Notes under the pieces: generated by a model
Databases searched by the model: none
The model's input: the letters and a program-made list of their open reading frames with translations, nothing else
Told to the model about the DNA's origin: nothing
Position numbers and translations under genes: made by a program
Shown: positions 33,426 to 44,502 of the stretch, one piece after another
Layout of the letters: every line of letters begins with the position of its first letter
Position numbering within the stretch: the stretch's first letter is position 1
Assembly: GCA_025504975.1 (NCBI GenBank)
Contig: JANUWI010000002.1
Span: 3,596,001 to 3,660,000, forward strand
Source of the DNA: Plenodomus lindquistii
Lineage: Eukaryota; Ascomycota; Dothideomycetes; Pleosporales; Leptosphaeriaceae
Direction of reading: 5' to 3'
DNA length: 64,000 bases

Positions 33426-34888
33426 ATGACGCGCCCACGCAAGGACGTCAAGTTCCAGCACCAGGCGCGCAGTGTCAGCAACAACCGCACCCGCCGGCCC
33501 TCGCAAAGCCAGTCGGAACTCGACAACGACCCAGGCACCCCAACTGCCAATGGCAAGACGCCTCCCCACATCAACCAACCGCCCCAGAGCGAGTACGAGA
33601 AGAAAAAGGCAAACTTCATCACGCGCACAATATGGACCCTCGTCATGATTGCCGGCTTCTTCTGGGCCCTCGGCGCCGGCCACCTCTTCATCATCATCAT
33701 CATCACAGCCGTGCAGATCATATCCTTCAAGGAGGTCATCGCAATCGCCAATGTCCCCAGCAAGGCCCGCAGCCTGCGCTTCACAAAGTCGCTCAACTGG
33801 TACTTTCTCGGCACTGCAATGTACTTTTTGTACGGCGAGAGCGTCATCTACTACTTCAAGCACATCCTCATGGTCGACCGTCTGCTGCTCCCCCTGGCTA
33901 CCCACCATCGGTTCATCTCCTTTATGCTCTACATGATTGGCTTCGTCTTCTTCGTCACCACGCTGCAAAAGGGCCACTACAAATTCCAATTCACCCAGTT
34001 CGCGTGGACCCACATGGCCCTCTTCCTCATTGTCGGCCAGGCACACTTTGTCATCAACAACATCTTTGAAGGCTTCATCTGGTTCATCCTGCCAGTCTCC
34101 ATGGTCATCACAAACGACATCTTTGCCTATCTCTGCGGCATCACCTTTGGACGCACCCCCTTGATCCAAATCTCCCCCAAGAAGACATGGGAGGGCTTCC
34201 TGGGCGCATGGTTCTTCACCATTCTCTGGGGCATCGGTCTTACCCACTTCCTCGCGCAGTACAAGTACTTCATCTGCCCCGTCAATGTGCGTCGTGCTCC
34301 CTCTACCATGTTCATCATTCCACTGACGCTTGCAGGATCTTGGCGCAAACATCTACTCTGGCCTTGAATGCAAACCCAACCCAGTCTTTATCGAGCGCAC
34401 CTATTCGCTTCCGTTCGTCCCAGAAGGCGTCCCTATCCCCCGCACGTTCGAAATCATGCCCGTGCAGTTCCACGTCTTCATCCTCGCCACTTTTGCTTCC
34501 CTAGTCGCTCCATTTGGTGGATTCTTCGCTTCAGGTCTCAAGCGCACTTTCAAGATCAAGGACTTTGGTGACTCGATCCCAGGACACGGTGGCATGACTG
34601 ACCGATTCGATTGTCAGTTCATCATGGGATCCATTGCTTTCTTCTACTATTCTAGCTTTATTGCAGTCAACCACACGACAGTCGGCGGACTCATCGAGGC
34701 CGCTGTCACCGGTCTCACATACGAGGAGCAGATGGACGTTGTCCGCATCCTGAGCAAGCATCTTGTCAACCACGAGGTCATTTCTCCCAGTGTATGTGAA
34801 GACGTCATGTAGAAACAGGAAAAAAAAAAACACTGACTGACTCGCATAGGTCCTCGAGGTACTTTCAACGCAAGTTATTAGGAGATGA
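33426..34888 (+). CDS. CDS1: Phosphatidate cytidylyltransferase (CDP-diacylglycerol synthase)
   Basis: Three exons (33426-34286, 34336-34791, 34850-34888) encode 451 residues, close to the usual length of the yeast enzyme. Both introns are GT-AG and keep frame; the last exon adds only 12 residues. After a basic, disordered N-terminus come about eight membrane segments. The signature of the family is present near the end (KDFGDSIPGHGGMTDRFDCQ), with the conserved Ser, the two Gly, and the two Asp. The loop ISPKKTWEGFLGA is also typical. The enzyme makes CDP-diacylglycerol from phosphatidate and CTP in the ER and mitochondria, the precursor of phosphatidylinositol, phosphatidylserine and cardiolipin. 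The frame is open to 33171, but the upstream part is Pro-rich translated leader, so I start at the MTRPRK methionine. Confidence 0.95.
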
Positions 34889-35217
34889 TATTTCAGGCTG
34901 GCATGCCTGTGGAAACCGAGTGTTACGGAGGGACAAATGACGCATGGGGCGTGTAATCTTCAACGAGTTGATAATGGCAATTTTGGTGGTATATACCCTA
35001 GACGCAAGCGGTGTCGGCATGGAGACAGGTCTGTTGGTTATGCGCGGAGGCGTTTTTTTTTTTTTTTTTTCTTTTTTTTTTTTGGAATGACGCCCGAAAG
35101 CGCAGCCTCTGCCCACACAGGGGAGAAATTTGCATGATTTTGCTGTTGGATGATGTTGATCAGTGATGTCTCAAATAACAAGTCCCGAGGCATGAGCATT
35201 GACCACGGTCGAACACG
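34889..35217. other. Intergenic with poly-T tract
   Basis: A near-pure run of about 30 T interrupted by one C (35053-35083) is the only marked feature. It is probably the promoter of the next gene. Confidence 0.6.
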
Positions 35218-37236
35218 ATGTGCGCCAACTGTTCGCATGCATGCCAGGCGCCAGGTTTCCTCCCCCCGCCAATGCCACCACGTCCTTTTGTCAACGACGG
35301 GCTATGGCGGTGCCTTTGCCCGGGCTTCCCCCCCCATGCAACGCCCTCGGCAGGCTTGAGGGCAGGCCCTCGCCGTAGTCTTGATCCAAGGCCGGCCAGC
35401 AAGCTCGATTCACGACAAGTTCCCTCGCACCCGTCGCGCGCATACACCAATGCGCCCTTTACCCCAAACCATGGCTTTTCCGCCCAGCCTTCGCCCCAAG
35501 AACCCTCGCCGCGATCCTTCCCGTCCTTTGACCAACAAGCCTTCCCTCGCACCAAGCGCAATGCTCCAAGCCTGCCGCCCCTCGCCCAGCTGCCCACGCA
35601 CATTCTCTACGAACATGCGCGCACAGAAGGCGCAAAGGGCAATTTCGACGACGTCATGAACATCTGCAGAGTCTTGATCAAAGACCGCGGGGAGCCAAGG
35701 AACATTGCCATGTACACGGCTGTGCTGCACAGCTTCGTTAGTGCGACCAATGGCACCGCTGGCAAACTGCGCAAGGTGCTCGAGGAAATGGGCTTCTGGA
35801 GTGAAAAGGAGGCGCATCCGGCAGGACAGCCCAGGATCGAGCTGGACCCACGGGCGTGTGAATGCGTGCTCGAGGTCTTGGCCGTGCATCCAGACTACCT
35901 GCTGCGCGAAGAGATTCTCGAGTACATGAAGGCACGATGGTTCACACTGTCAGACCGTGGCATCAACTTTGTTGTGGCTGGCATGCTGCGGGAGCGCCAT
36001 TTCGAACATGCCCTCGAGACACTGGACGAAATGGTGAGGAACAAGGCCCGTGTGGAGAGCTGGCTGTTTGACAAGGCCATGTGGATGCTGCTCGAGTTTG
36101 GCGAGGTTGACGAGGCCTTTTACGTGCTGAGCCTCAAGGAACTAAGTCAGGGTGCAAGGGTACAAGGCATGGGCAGCGCCAAGCTTAGTGAGGCGCTGTG
36201 GGGTGCCATGTTGGACTCGGCAGCACATCAGCAGCTGGTAAGCCCTTGCCCTACCCTCTGGTCATGTCTTGATCCAGTAGCTAACAAACTCCAGTACGAG
36301 CCAGCGCGCAAGGTCTGGATGAGCCAAGTTCAGCCTGGCTACCTCAAACCTGGCTCTGGAACCTGTCTCTTCGTCCTCAAGCTCGCTGCACGCCATGGAG
36401 ACGTTGAATTAGCCACCGACGTCTTTCGTGTGCTCACTGAGCGGGAAACTGCCCTCACCACTCATCACTACGAACTGCTCATCTCCACATACCTCAAAGC
36501 CAACGACCTCAACGATGCCCTCTCCGTAATTCTCATCATGGTCGACGCAAACTTCAAAATCGACGAAGGGACCTGCAACCCCCTTTTCATGTACCTCTCC
36601 GGCGAGGAACCGGGCGAGGACAGCAGGCCTATGCATGCCTTCAAACTACTTCAAGCCTACGAAGCAGCTGGCCGCAAGATCCCCACTGCCGCAGTGAACG
36701 CTTGCATCCAGGCTAGCATATCCCTCTCCCGCTTTGAAGAGGCCCTCGAAATCTACAAAGCACTGCACACCGTCTCGCACGCAGGCCCTAACACTCAAAC
36801 CTTCAATGTCCTCTTCCGCGGCTGCTACCTTACTCAACGCAAAGAACTCGCCATGTTCCTCGCAAACGAAATGATCGGATTGGACCTTAGACCCGACCGC
36901 TTGACTTACGACCGGCTCATCATTGTGTGTCTCAAAGCCGACGACCTAACAGACGCCATGCTGTACTACGAAGAGATGAGCACGCTCGGCACCGCAGGTG
37001 GCAGCAAGAACAATCGCCCGCGGAAGAAGACCTGGGAATTGCTGATTACAAAGTGTGTGCAAAAGGGCGATGAGAGGGCAGTGCCGCTGCTAGACGCGTA
37101 CAAGAAAGCAGTTGAAGAGCCGAGGATAGATTTAGAGAGGGCGGTGCTGGGAAAATTTGAGTTTGCTGCGGGGAATACGAGTGTAGAGGGAAGAGAGGCG
37201 ATTAGAGAGGCGGAGGTTGTCGCGGGCAGTGTTTGA
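35218..37236 (+). CDS. PPR-repeat (pentatricopeptide) protein, probably mitochondrial
   Basis: The frame is open for 672 codons, but 36238-36294 (57 bp) is almost certainly an intron: it starts GTAAGC, ends CTCCAG, contains GCTAACA as branch site, and interrupts a helical repeat (AAHQQL joins YEPARKVW). Spliced, the product has 653 residues. The N-terminal 100 residues are rich in Arg, Pro and Ser and poor in acids, as expected for mitochondrial import. From about residue 125 there are many helix pairs of about 35 residues (for example ATDVFRVLTERETALTTHHYELLISTYLKANDLNDA, given here only to mark the start of one repeat around 36420). Such proteins act on organelle RNA in processing, stability or translation. 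The particular target is unknown. Confidence 0.8.
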   Translation: MCANCSHACQAPGFLPPPMPPRPFVNDGLWRCLCPGFPPHATPSAGLRAGPRRSLDPRPASKLDSRQVPSHPSRAYTNAPFTPNHGFSAQPSPQEPSPRSFPSFDQQAFPRTKRNAPSLPPLAQLPTHILYEHARTEGAKGNFDDVMNICRVLIKDRGEPRNIAMYTAVLHSFVSATNGTAGKLRKVLEEMGFWSEKEAHPAGQPRIELDPRACECVLEVLAVHPDYLLREEILEYMKARWFTLSDRGINFVVAGMLRERHFEHALETLDEMVRNKARVESWLFDKAMWMLLEFGEVDEAFYVLSLKELSQGARVQGMGSAKLSEALWGAMLDSAAHQQLVSPCPTLWSCLDPVANKLQYEPARKVWMSQVQPGYLKPGSGTCLFVLKLAARHGDVELATDVFRVLTERETALTTHHYELLISTYLKANDLNDALSVILIMVDANFKIDEGTCNPLFMYLSGEEPGEDSRPMHAFKLLQAYEAAGRKIPTAAVNACIQASISLSRFEEALEIYKALHTVSHAGPNTQTFNVLFRGCYLTQRKELAMFLANEMIGLDLRPDRLTYDRLIIVCLKADDLTDAMLYYEEMSTLGTAGGSKNNRPRKKTWELLITKCVQKGDERAVPLLDAYKKAVEEPRIDLERAVLGKFEFAAGNTSVEGREAIREAEVVAGSV

Positions 37237-38225
37237 GCGAGCTCTTGGGGAGCGAATCACTTTACATGGAACGCAACTCGTATTTGTTCCGGTATTTTCA
37301 ATCACCACTAGCCTTGGCATTGCATTCTCCCCCCGCTCAGCTCTACAAGTTCAGGGTCCTACGTCACATCACATTGGGTACGGATTCTCCCCCATCCCCT
37401 CGCGCGCGCATCTCCAGAGTTAGGATACACGGCTCTGCAACCGCCCGACTCGCGCTTGACGTCCCGTCTGCAGCCCATGATTCCTTCTGCTGTACTTTAT
37501 TCGCGCGAACTACCTTATCAAGCGTAGTGGCTGGAGACAAGGACAGTCTGGCGAGTTGGCGATGACATGATTACATCTGCCGGCAGCACCGCGGTAGCGA
37601 ATAACAGGCCAGATGAATAAGCTCCACAAGCCAGTCTTGGAAAAGCTTGAGCAATTTTGCGCAGAGCCGCAACACCAAAACCCGTACCCGTCTCCACTCG
37701 AAGCCTCAACCTTTTTTTTTCCCATCAACTAGCGTAGCCGGTCGCTTGCACGCTGCCTGCGGAGGCTTTGGAGATTTGACAATACCTTGTGACCTGACAG
37801 ATTCTCCGCCTCGACTATCGGCCGAGCGTTCGCCGCGATGATTCAAGCTCCGACCCCGATGTTTTGACTTTGTTCGTGCAAGGATCATCTCCACACCGGT
37901 CGTGATGCGGTCTCCCCATTGGGCCCTGCTGCAGCGTCGGGGCTTCACTTCTCCAGGACAAGGCATAGTGTCAGACCGCTATCACGGCACTGTGAACCCC
38001 ACGGTGGACACAGACTACTGAAGGAGGCAGACCCCAACATGCTAACGCCGCCCACAATGTGCATTTGTGGGGTGGTTGGTAATGCTGGAAAGTACAAGAA
38101 CGGCCGACCGCCGTTGAGACCTCGTCTTGCTTCTTCTCTCCTCTTTAGTCCTTACCTCTTCTAAGGATCTCTCCCCAATCTTCCATTCTCCCTCTGTCCC
38201 TCTTACACACCTTCCCGCAATAGCC
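37237..38225. other. Intergenic, promoter of sugar transporter
   Basis: It contains the 3' end of the PPR gene and the upstream region of the transporter, with a CT-rich stretch just before the start codon (38127-38220). No other feature is recognised. Confidence 0.5.
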
Positions 38226-39882
38226 ATGGTGAAGATGCAGGGCAAGACGCTGCAGACAGCACAGCTTCTACTCGTCGTCCTCCCGGCCTTTGTGCTCTTT
38301 GGATACAACCAGAGTGGCGTTGGAGGTCTGCTGTCCCTACGAGACTGGAACGACCACTTCCCCGCCATAAACACTATTGACACCAAGGGTGCGGAGAAGG
38401 ACTCCAACTCTACCAAACAAGGCGCTGTCGTCGCCACCTTCACCATCGGCGCCCTCTTCGGCGCCCTCTCCTGCTCCTGGATCGGCGATATCTTCGGCCG
38501 TCGTAAAGTTATCTTCGGCGCAGCAGTCCTGACACTCATCGGCGAAATCCTACAATGCACAAGCTTCCAACTTGCACAATTTGTGGTCGGTCGCTTCATC
38601 CTAGGTTGGGGTGTCGGTGCTCTCAGCGCGACCGTGCCCGTCTGGCAGTCTGAATGCTCTTCCTCTGCCAACCGGGGAAAACACGTTGTACTCGATGGTT
38701 GCTTCATCAGTCTGGGATATCTTCTCGAGGCATGGATTAACCTTGGTTTCTTTGAGCAAGACAACAAGCCACTTCAATGGCGTATTCCTCTCGCAATCCC
38801 CACCGTCATCTCCCTAATTCCACTGTTGGCTGTCTTCTCGATCCCTGAGAGCCCGAGATGGCTGGTCAACAAGGGTCGTGTCGAAGATGCCCGTGCGAGC
38901 TTGTCGCGGTTTAGAGGCGTGCCAATGGACGACCCCAATGTCGGCACTGAGATTAGCGGGATCGAACTTGCGCTCGAGGAGACGGGTCGCAGCGCAGCCA
39001 AGATTAGCGACATCTTCACCATGGGTAAGGATAAGCTGTTTTACCGGTTCTCGCTGTGCATCTTCTTGCAGTTTTTGCAACAGATGTGCGGTAGCAACTT
39101 GATCTCTACCTACTCGACCGTAAGTTGATTTCCCAGCTACCAACTATCGATATCGAAGGAAAAGCGAGGTTGGAAACTAATAATCACCAGATCATCTTCC
39201 AAGACGGCCTCGGTATGACCGGCGAGATGTCTCGCATCCTCTCTGGTGGCGCCCTTACTTGGAAATTTCTGTCTTGCTTTGTCGCCTTCTTCACCATCGA
39301 CCGATTTGGACGACGCAAGCTGTTCATGTTCAGCGGCGTAGGCATGGCATCGTGTATGCTTGCACTCGCTGTCGCATCCTCCTTCCCCAAGGAGAACCGT
39401 TCCGCACAAATTGCATCGGCATTCTTCGTGTTCCTGTTCAACTTCTTCATTCCAATTGGATTCCTCGGAGCGAACTTCCTGTACTGCACAGAGGTTGCGC
39501 CGACGCGGTTGCGTGTACCGATGGCTGGTATTTCCACTGCAAACCACTGGGTATGTCTTCCCCTCATCAGCCCCAACTTGGGCGTATGGCTAACAAGTTC
39601 CGAAAGCTCTGGAACTTTGTAGTCAACATGGTCACCCCCGTCGCCATCAGAACCATTGGCTGGGAATACTATCTCGTCTTCCTCCTCATCAGCGCCACCA
39701 TTGTGCCCGTTGTGTGGTTCTTCTACCCGGAGACCATGGGCCGCAGTCTCGAGGAGCTGGAAATGATGTTCACAGAGGGCAAGAGTATTCGCGCGATTGT
39801 CAAGGAGAGTCGCAAGCCGTTGACTGGAAGGCTAGTGAGCGATGCCATGCTGGAGAAGGCAGAGAAACAGGAGTTCGAGTGA
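38226..39882 (+). CDS. MFS sugar (hexose-type) transporter
   Basis: Three exons (38226-39119, 39191-39550, 39607-39882) with GT-AG introns of 71 and 56 bp encode 509 residues with twelve predicted membrane segments. Sugar-porter motifs are all present: GDIFGRRK after segment 2, SIPESPRWLVNKGR before the central loop, LQQMCGSNLISTYST at segment 7, DRFGRRKLF after segment 8, and PETMGRSLEELEMMF at the C-terminal end. The start was set at the first Met after the leader (MVKMQGK); the open frame upstream encodes a Ser/Pro-rich stretch not expected in the family. The carrier should sit in the plasma membrane and take up a hexose or related sugar with protons. The exact substrate cannot be read from sequence. 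Confidence 0.93.
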
Positions 39883-40532
39883 TTTAAGACTTATTTATGC
39901 ACCTTGGAGGATATGTCAGAGACGAGCTGACTCATGCTGTTTGTATATATTAAATCTGTGAAGGAGGGACAAAGTAGGACAGGACGAGATATGACTGATG
40001 AAACTTGGCAAATTTGACAAATATCAGACACGAGTGGATTGCACACTATGTCCTACCTCACGAGATTTAGTGCGCAAAAGATCCAGTCTGCCTTCAAGCG
40101 TGAGCATCACATTGTCTTGATCGCTGTGGTGGCCCGTACCTACAAGTTATGAAGGGTTTCGCTCAACTCTTCCCGTCACCAAGTCACCTCGCGCTGACTA
40201 ATACCACCGACATTGCGCCCGTTTAGCGCCCGTGGCATCACCGAGCGCCACACTTCATCCGGCAACGGCTCAGCAGCGCAAGGCGCGTTTCGCGGTGCGC
40301 GCACGACCGCCCGTTCCTTTTCCCTGCCCCCCTGATAAGGACGTTGTGGCTGATGGAATTTTCCTTGGTGGCTTATTTGCGCGATGCGTCATCGGGGTTA
40401 TGTATATAGATAGATACCCGAAGCGTTGACGTTGCAAAGATCACGATACGATTCGGTCTGGAAGCTGCACGACAGCATTGTATCGTAGTCAATGCTACGT
40501 GAGTTGCGCGTGTCGAAGACGATTTGTTCAAC
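39883..40532. other. Intergenic, no gene recognised
   Basis: This is the 3' region of the sugar transporter and the promoter of the DUF1275 gene. Nothing else is seen. Confidence 0.5.
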
Positions 40533-41442
40533 ATGACAGGAACAGACAATACCAAAATCAATGAGTATCCAGAGGAAAAGAGGGGACTGCGACACCATTT
40601 CAACGCGCAGATTGATACGCAATGGGCGGATCTTGTGTTGTTGGCATGTTTCTTTTGCTCTGGGCTGATTGATAGTATGGCGTTCAACATGTATGGTTGT
40701 TTTGTGTCGATGCAGACAGGTATGGTCGCTACCTTCACCCTCCTCAACATCATCTCCTCATCCACCAACACCAATCCTAACACCCAACACAGGTAACACA
40801 ATCTTCCTCGGTCTAGGCGTAAACGCACAACCCGACTCCGCCCCCAAACTCTCCTGGTCAAAGTCCCTCATCGCCATAATATGCTTTGCCCTCGGCGCCC
40901 TCTGTTTCTCCACCTTCCACCGCGTCTTCGGTCCCCAACGGCGCTGGGTCCTAGTCGTAAACTTCACACTACAATCCCTCCTCGTATCCATTGTCGCAAT
41001 CCTAACCACCACGCACACCGTGCCCAACCACCCAGCCACCATGATCCGCCTCCATTCCTCCGAGTACATTACCTTCACCCTACCTAGCCAATTTCCATAT
41101 TCAGATTACGCACCCATCGCCCTTCTCGCCTTCCAATCTGCCGGCCAAATCGTAGCATCGCGCTGCCTAAAGTTCAACGCCATGCCCACGGTCGTCCTGA
41201 CGAGTTTGTACTGCGACCTGATGAGCGATGCGCAGTTGTTCACGGCCCCGTTGAGGGAGAATGCAGATCGGAATCGGAGAGTGTTGGGTGTGGTGTTGTT
41301 GGTGCTGGGTGCGATTGCGGGGGCGTATTTGACGAGGAGTGATGCTGGGTTTATGGGGGGTTTGTGGATTGGGGCGGGGTTGAAGATCGGGATGGCGGGA
41401 GCTTGGGGTGTGTGGAGAGCCAAGATGGAGGAGGGGAAGTGA
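40533..41442 (+). CDS. DUF1275 (YoaK-like) membrane protein
   Basis: Two exons (40533-40719 and 40793-41442) with a 73-bp GT-AG intron encode 278 residues. The join gives NMYGCFVSMQTGNTIFLGLG, the diagnostic N-terminal motif of DUF1275 proteins (F-x-S-x-Q-T-G-N-T). Six to seven hydrophobic segments follow. The conserved second half has ALLAFQSAGQIVASR and LTSLYCDLMSD, the usual internal repeat of that motif. The family is widespread in fungi and bacteria as an integral membrane protein of unknown function, thought to be a transporter-like protein. No partner can be inferred from the neighbours. Confidence 0.88.
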
Positions 41443-42096
41443 TGAGGAGGTGTGTTGGATGGACTGATGGGAAGGCTCTCTGGGCAATTGCAGCGGGAGA
41501 CTTGTTGCAATGCTTACTTTGCAATGGTAAAGGGACGTCCTGACCATACACTGAAATAATGGAGCAGGACTCGTGGTTGTTCCTGCACGATTCAATTCGG
41601 GCCTAGGCTAGGATGGATTGGGATAACTACCCCGCTCCACCACACCAACCCACTGTGTACCACGACTGTGTACTGTGTACATCTTAGAAGGTAGAGTAGT
41701 ATACACATGAAACACAAGCCTGGATAATGGCATTAACATTATGGATCTTGCTTGGGTTATACGAAAGGCGGAACATAGTCGTCTCACAGGCGGGCCCCGG
41801 AAATCAGCAATTAGTTTGGCTATTTTGGCGTTTCCGAGACGACTCCCACGGCTCACGTTATACCAGGTCTCAGTGGAGACTGCAGCGGAGTGGCGGACTG
41901 CGAGCTGACGTTTTAGTAATTCTCCAATCGGACGAATCCTAGCGGATCGGCTGGTGCTTACGACCCGATTGGCTAATACATTGCAACGTGTAACCAACGT
42001 ATAAAGAGCAATACACCCTCTCCTTACCTGTAATACGCGTACTTGATGCCTCTGTACATCGACAAGAAACTCTTCATCTTATAAATCTTGCCCAAT
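41443..42096. other. Intergenic, no gene recognised
   Basis: 3' region of the DUF1275 gene and promoter of the next gene. No conserved frame or repeat was recognised. Confidence 0.5.
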
Positions 42097-43237
42097 ATGA
42101 AGGAAGCGATTGTTCACAATGCCGAAAAGGTTTTGTTCATGACTGCACATTAGATGTATGAGTTTACTAACCCTGGAAAGGTCGTGATTCAAGATTCGCC
42201 AATTCCTACACCAGAACCCGACCAGGTTGTGATCCGGGTCATAGCGAGCGGGTGCAACCCAAAGGACTGGTACGTGGAATCACGTGTGGCTTGCTTCTCA
42301 TGCTGAAACCTTATCTAGGAAAGTGCCGGCGCTTTATGAGACACCCCACAATGCAGGCGATGATATTGCTGGCATTGTGCACGCTGTCGGTGCCAATGTT
42401 TACGAGTTCAAGCCGGGCGATCGTGTTGCCGCCTTCCATGAGATGATGAAGCCGGGCGGCAGCTATGCAGAGTACGCCGTGGCGTGGCAGTACATGACAT
42501 CTCACATACCGGACAATATCAGCTTCGAGGAGGCTTCGACCGTTCCTTTGGCCGCACTGACAGCAGTAATTGGCAACTACGTTCGATTGAAATTGCCGGC
42601 CCCATGGACACCTGCCACCGAGAAGATACCATTCCTCGTCTATGGCGCAGCGTCGGCTGTGGGTGCATATGCGATCAAGTTGGCGCAACTTTCCAACGTT
42701 CACCCCATTATTGGCGTCGCAGGAAGAGGGATACCGTTTGTGGAATCGCTGATTGATAAATCCAAGGGAGACGTGATCATTGATTACCGTAATGGCAACG
42801 AGGCAGTAGTGTCCGGAATCAAAGATGCTCTCCAAAAGGCAGGAGCACAAGGTCTCTACCACGCCTTTGATGCTGTATCTGAAAACGGGAGTCACACCGA
42901 CGTGGTCAAGGTTCTCGCGCCGGAAAGCCGAGTAACATACGTGTTTCCTCTGGAACATACAGCCCCGCCCGGATTCAGCTATCCTACAACTTACAAGTCT
43001 GCTGAATTCAGCAACGTTGGAGACGCGTATGGTGAGAACAAACAGCAGGGTTTCATTTATCTCCGATGGCTTTTTCGGATGATGATGGAAGGGAAGTTTG
43101 CGGCGCATCCACATGAAGTCATCCCGGGCGGTCTTGCAGGTGTGAGTTCGGCACTGCAAAACTTGAAAGCGGGAAAAGCGAGCGCAGTCAAGTACGTCTT
43201 CAAGATACCTGACACAGAGGGCGCCGGGCAGGACTAG
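42097..43237 (+). CDS. Zinc-less medium-chain reductase (quinone oxidoreductase / CipB-like)
   Basis: Three exons (42097-42129, 42181-42269, 42319-43237) joined by two 49-51-bp GT-AG introns encode 346 residues. Exon 1 gives only MKEAIVHNAEK; splicing restores KVVIQDSPIPTPEPDQVVIRV and then NPKDWKVPALYETPHNAGDDIAGIVHAVG, the GroES-like N-terminal domain of the MDR superfamily. The Rossmann domain follows with the nucleotide-binding segment VYGAASAVGAYAIKLAQ. The structural-zinc cysteines and the catalytic-zinc Cys are missing, so it belongs to the zinc-independent quinone or enoyl reductase side. It probably uses NADPH in the cytosol to reduce a quinone, enone or aldehyde. Fungal relatives are often annotated as CipB-like zinc-binding oxidoreductases, a name that the sequence does not support here. 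Confidence 0.9.
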
Positions 43238-44502
43238 AAGTCACAAAGTAGATGTGCTGTAACTCTCTACCTACAAATGAACAAAAAAGCTGCCATACGT
43301 ACTTGGATTATATCACGGCCGATACACCTAAGATACGAGCGTTCCGAGAGAAACGTCCCATGTAGCCATCACGTGGCTATCTGTAGGTAGTGTCTAGCGT
43401 GCTCGTACACTCTCGCTGTACCGATACCTCTTCTGTGATTGGTATCACTAGAGCTGGAAGCTTCTCGGAACCATTGGTGCACCTATCCACACCACCCATG
43501 TCACCAAGGACTTTACCACGCTAAGGAGTCCACACGGAGAAGTTTTGCCCATGTGTCGATGTATCCTTTTAACTGACGCGAGCCACATCTTTACATCTAC
43601 CATCTACCCCGCTAAAGGTGTTGCGACACCCTTACTGCACGTAGAGCGCCGCAGCGAACTCTCGTCTGAGCTTAGAACGTGATTGAAGTCTCAAATATGT
43701 AATGAGTTCATACGATGAAGTGCACCCTGTTACTTGGGCCTCATGGATGAGGTTCTATCAAGTCCCTAATTACCTTCAATGAGAAGATGACCATGTCTAG
43801 GGCTAAAGCAATCACTCTAGTGCTTGCGACGGTGAAGGCTGGAACGAATGCTTTGTACTATGACAATGCTCTTCAAGGATGGAGAGATACCAAACTGGTT
43901 CATCATCAGGATGTCCGCGATAGCGCGTTGGTGTTGCGGCTGAAACAAACGTGCCCAAGTTCACCAATCTGAGAATGACGTCACGATCAACACATCCGAC
44001 GCCCAAGCACGGGAGCCATCCACTTCTTGACGGCGCGTGGATGCTTAGTGACGGAGCTTATTCTCAGCCGCATAGATCGTCTCCCTTCCTACCCGAGATG
44101 GTGCATGACGAGAAGTGGGAACGTTGAAGACTTGTCAATATTGCTAGAGGCTTATCGTCACAAAACTGGGTCGACCCTTTCACTCAAGCAATGAGAGTCT
44201 CGCGACGTTGTAGTACACTCCACTCTGTGCTCACAATCACGATGACGGTATTGCTGGAGGATTTGAATGCCATTTGCAATGTCCGTAAAGTAAAGTACCC
44301 TCTCGCACGACCTTTCGCGCTCTAGCGACCCACCAGGAATAGTGGAGGCGTGGATGTTATCGCTCTGGGCAATGGATTCTGCAATTCTGGGCGGGACTTG
44401 CACCCTAAAGATTCTTCTGGCCGCTGTCGCTATAAAGACCCATTGTTCGAACTCTGACCCCGTCTTCTACTCTATCCAGTATCTCCGCACAGCTCTTTCG
44501 TC
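43238..44502. other. Intergenic, no gene recognised
   Basis: About 1.26 kb with only short, unrelated open frames. It presumably includes the promoter of the DHA1 exporter gene. Confidence 0.5.

Noticed and set aside
33303..34352. Open frame of 349 codons antisense to the CDP-DAG synthase gene
   Set aside because: It lies fully over a well-supported gene, follows from its codon bias, and is rich in Glu/Asp/Val as expected of a shadow frame.
44400..44480. Possible tRNA B-box (GTTCGAACTC)
   Set aside because: No A-box, anticodon arm or acceptor stem can be folded around it.
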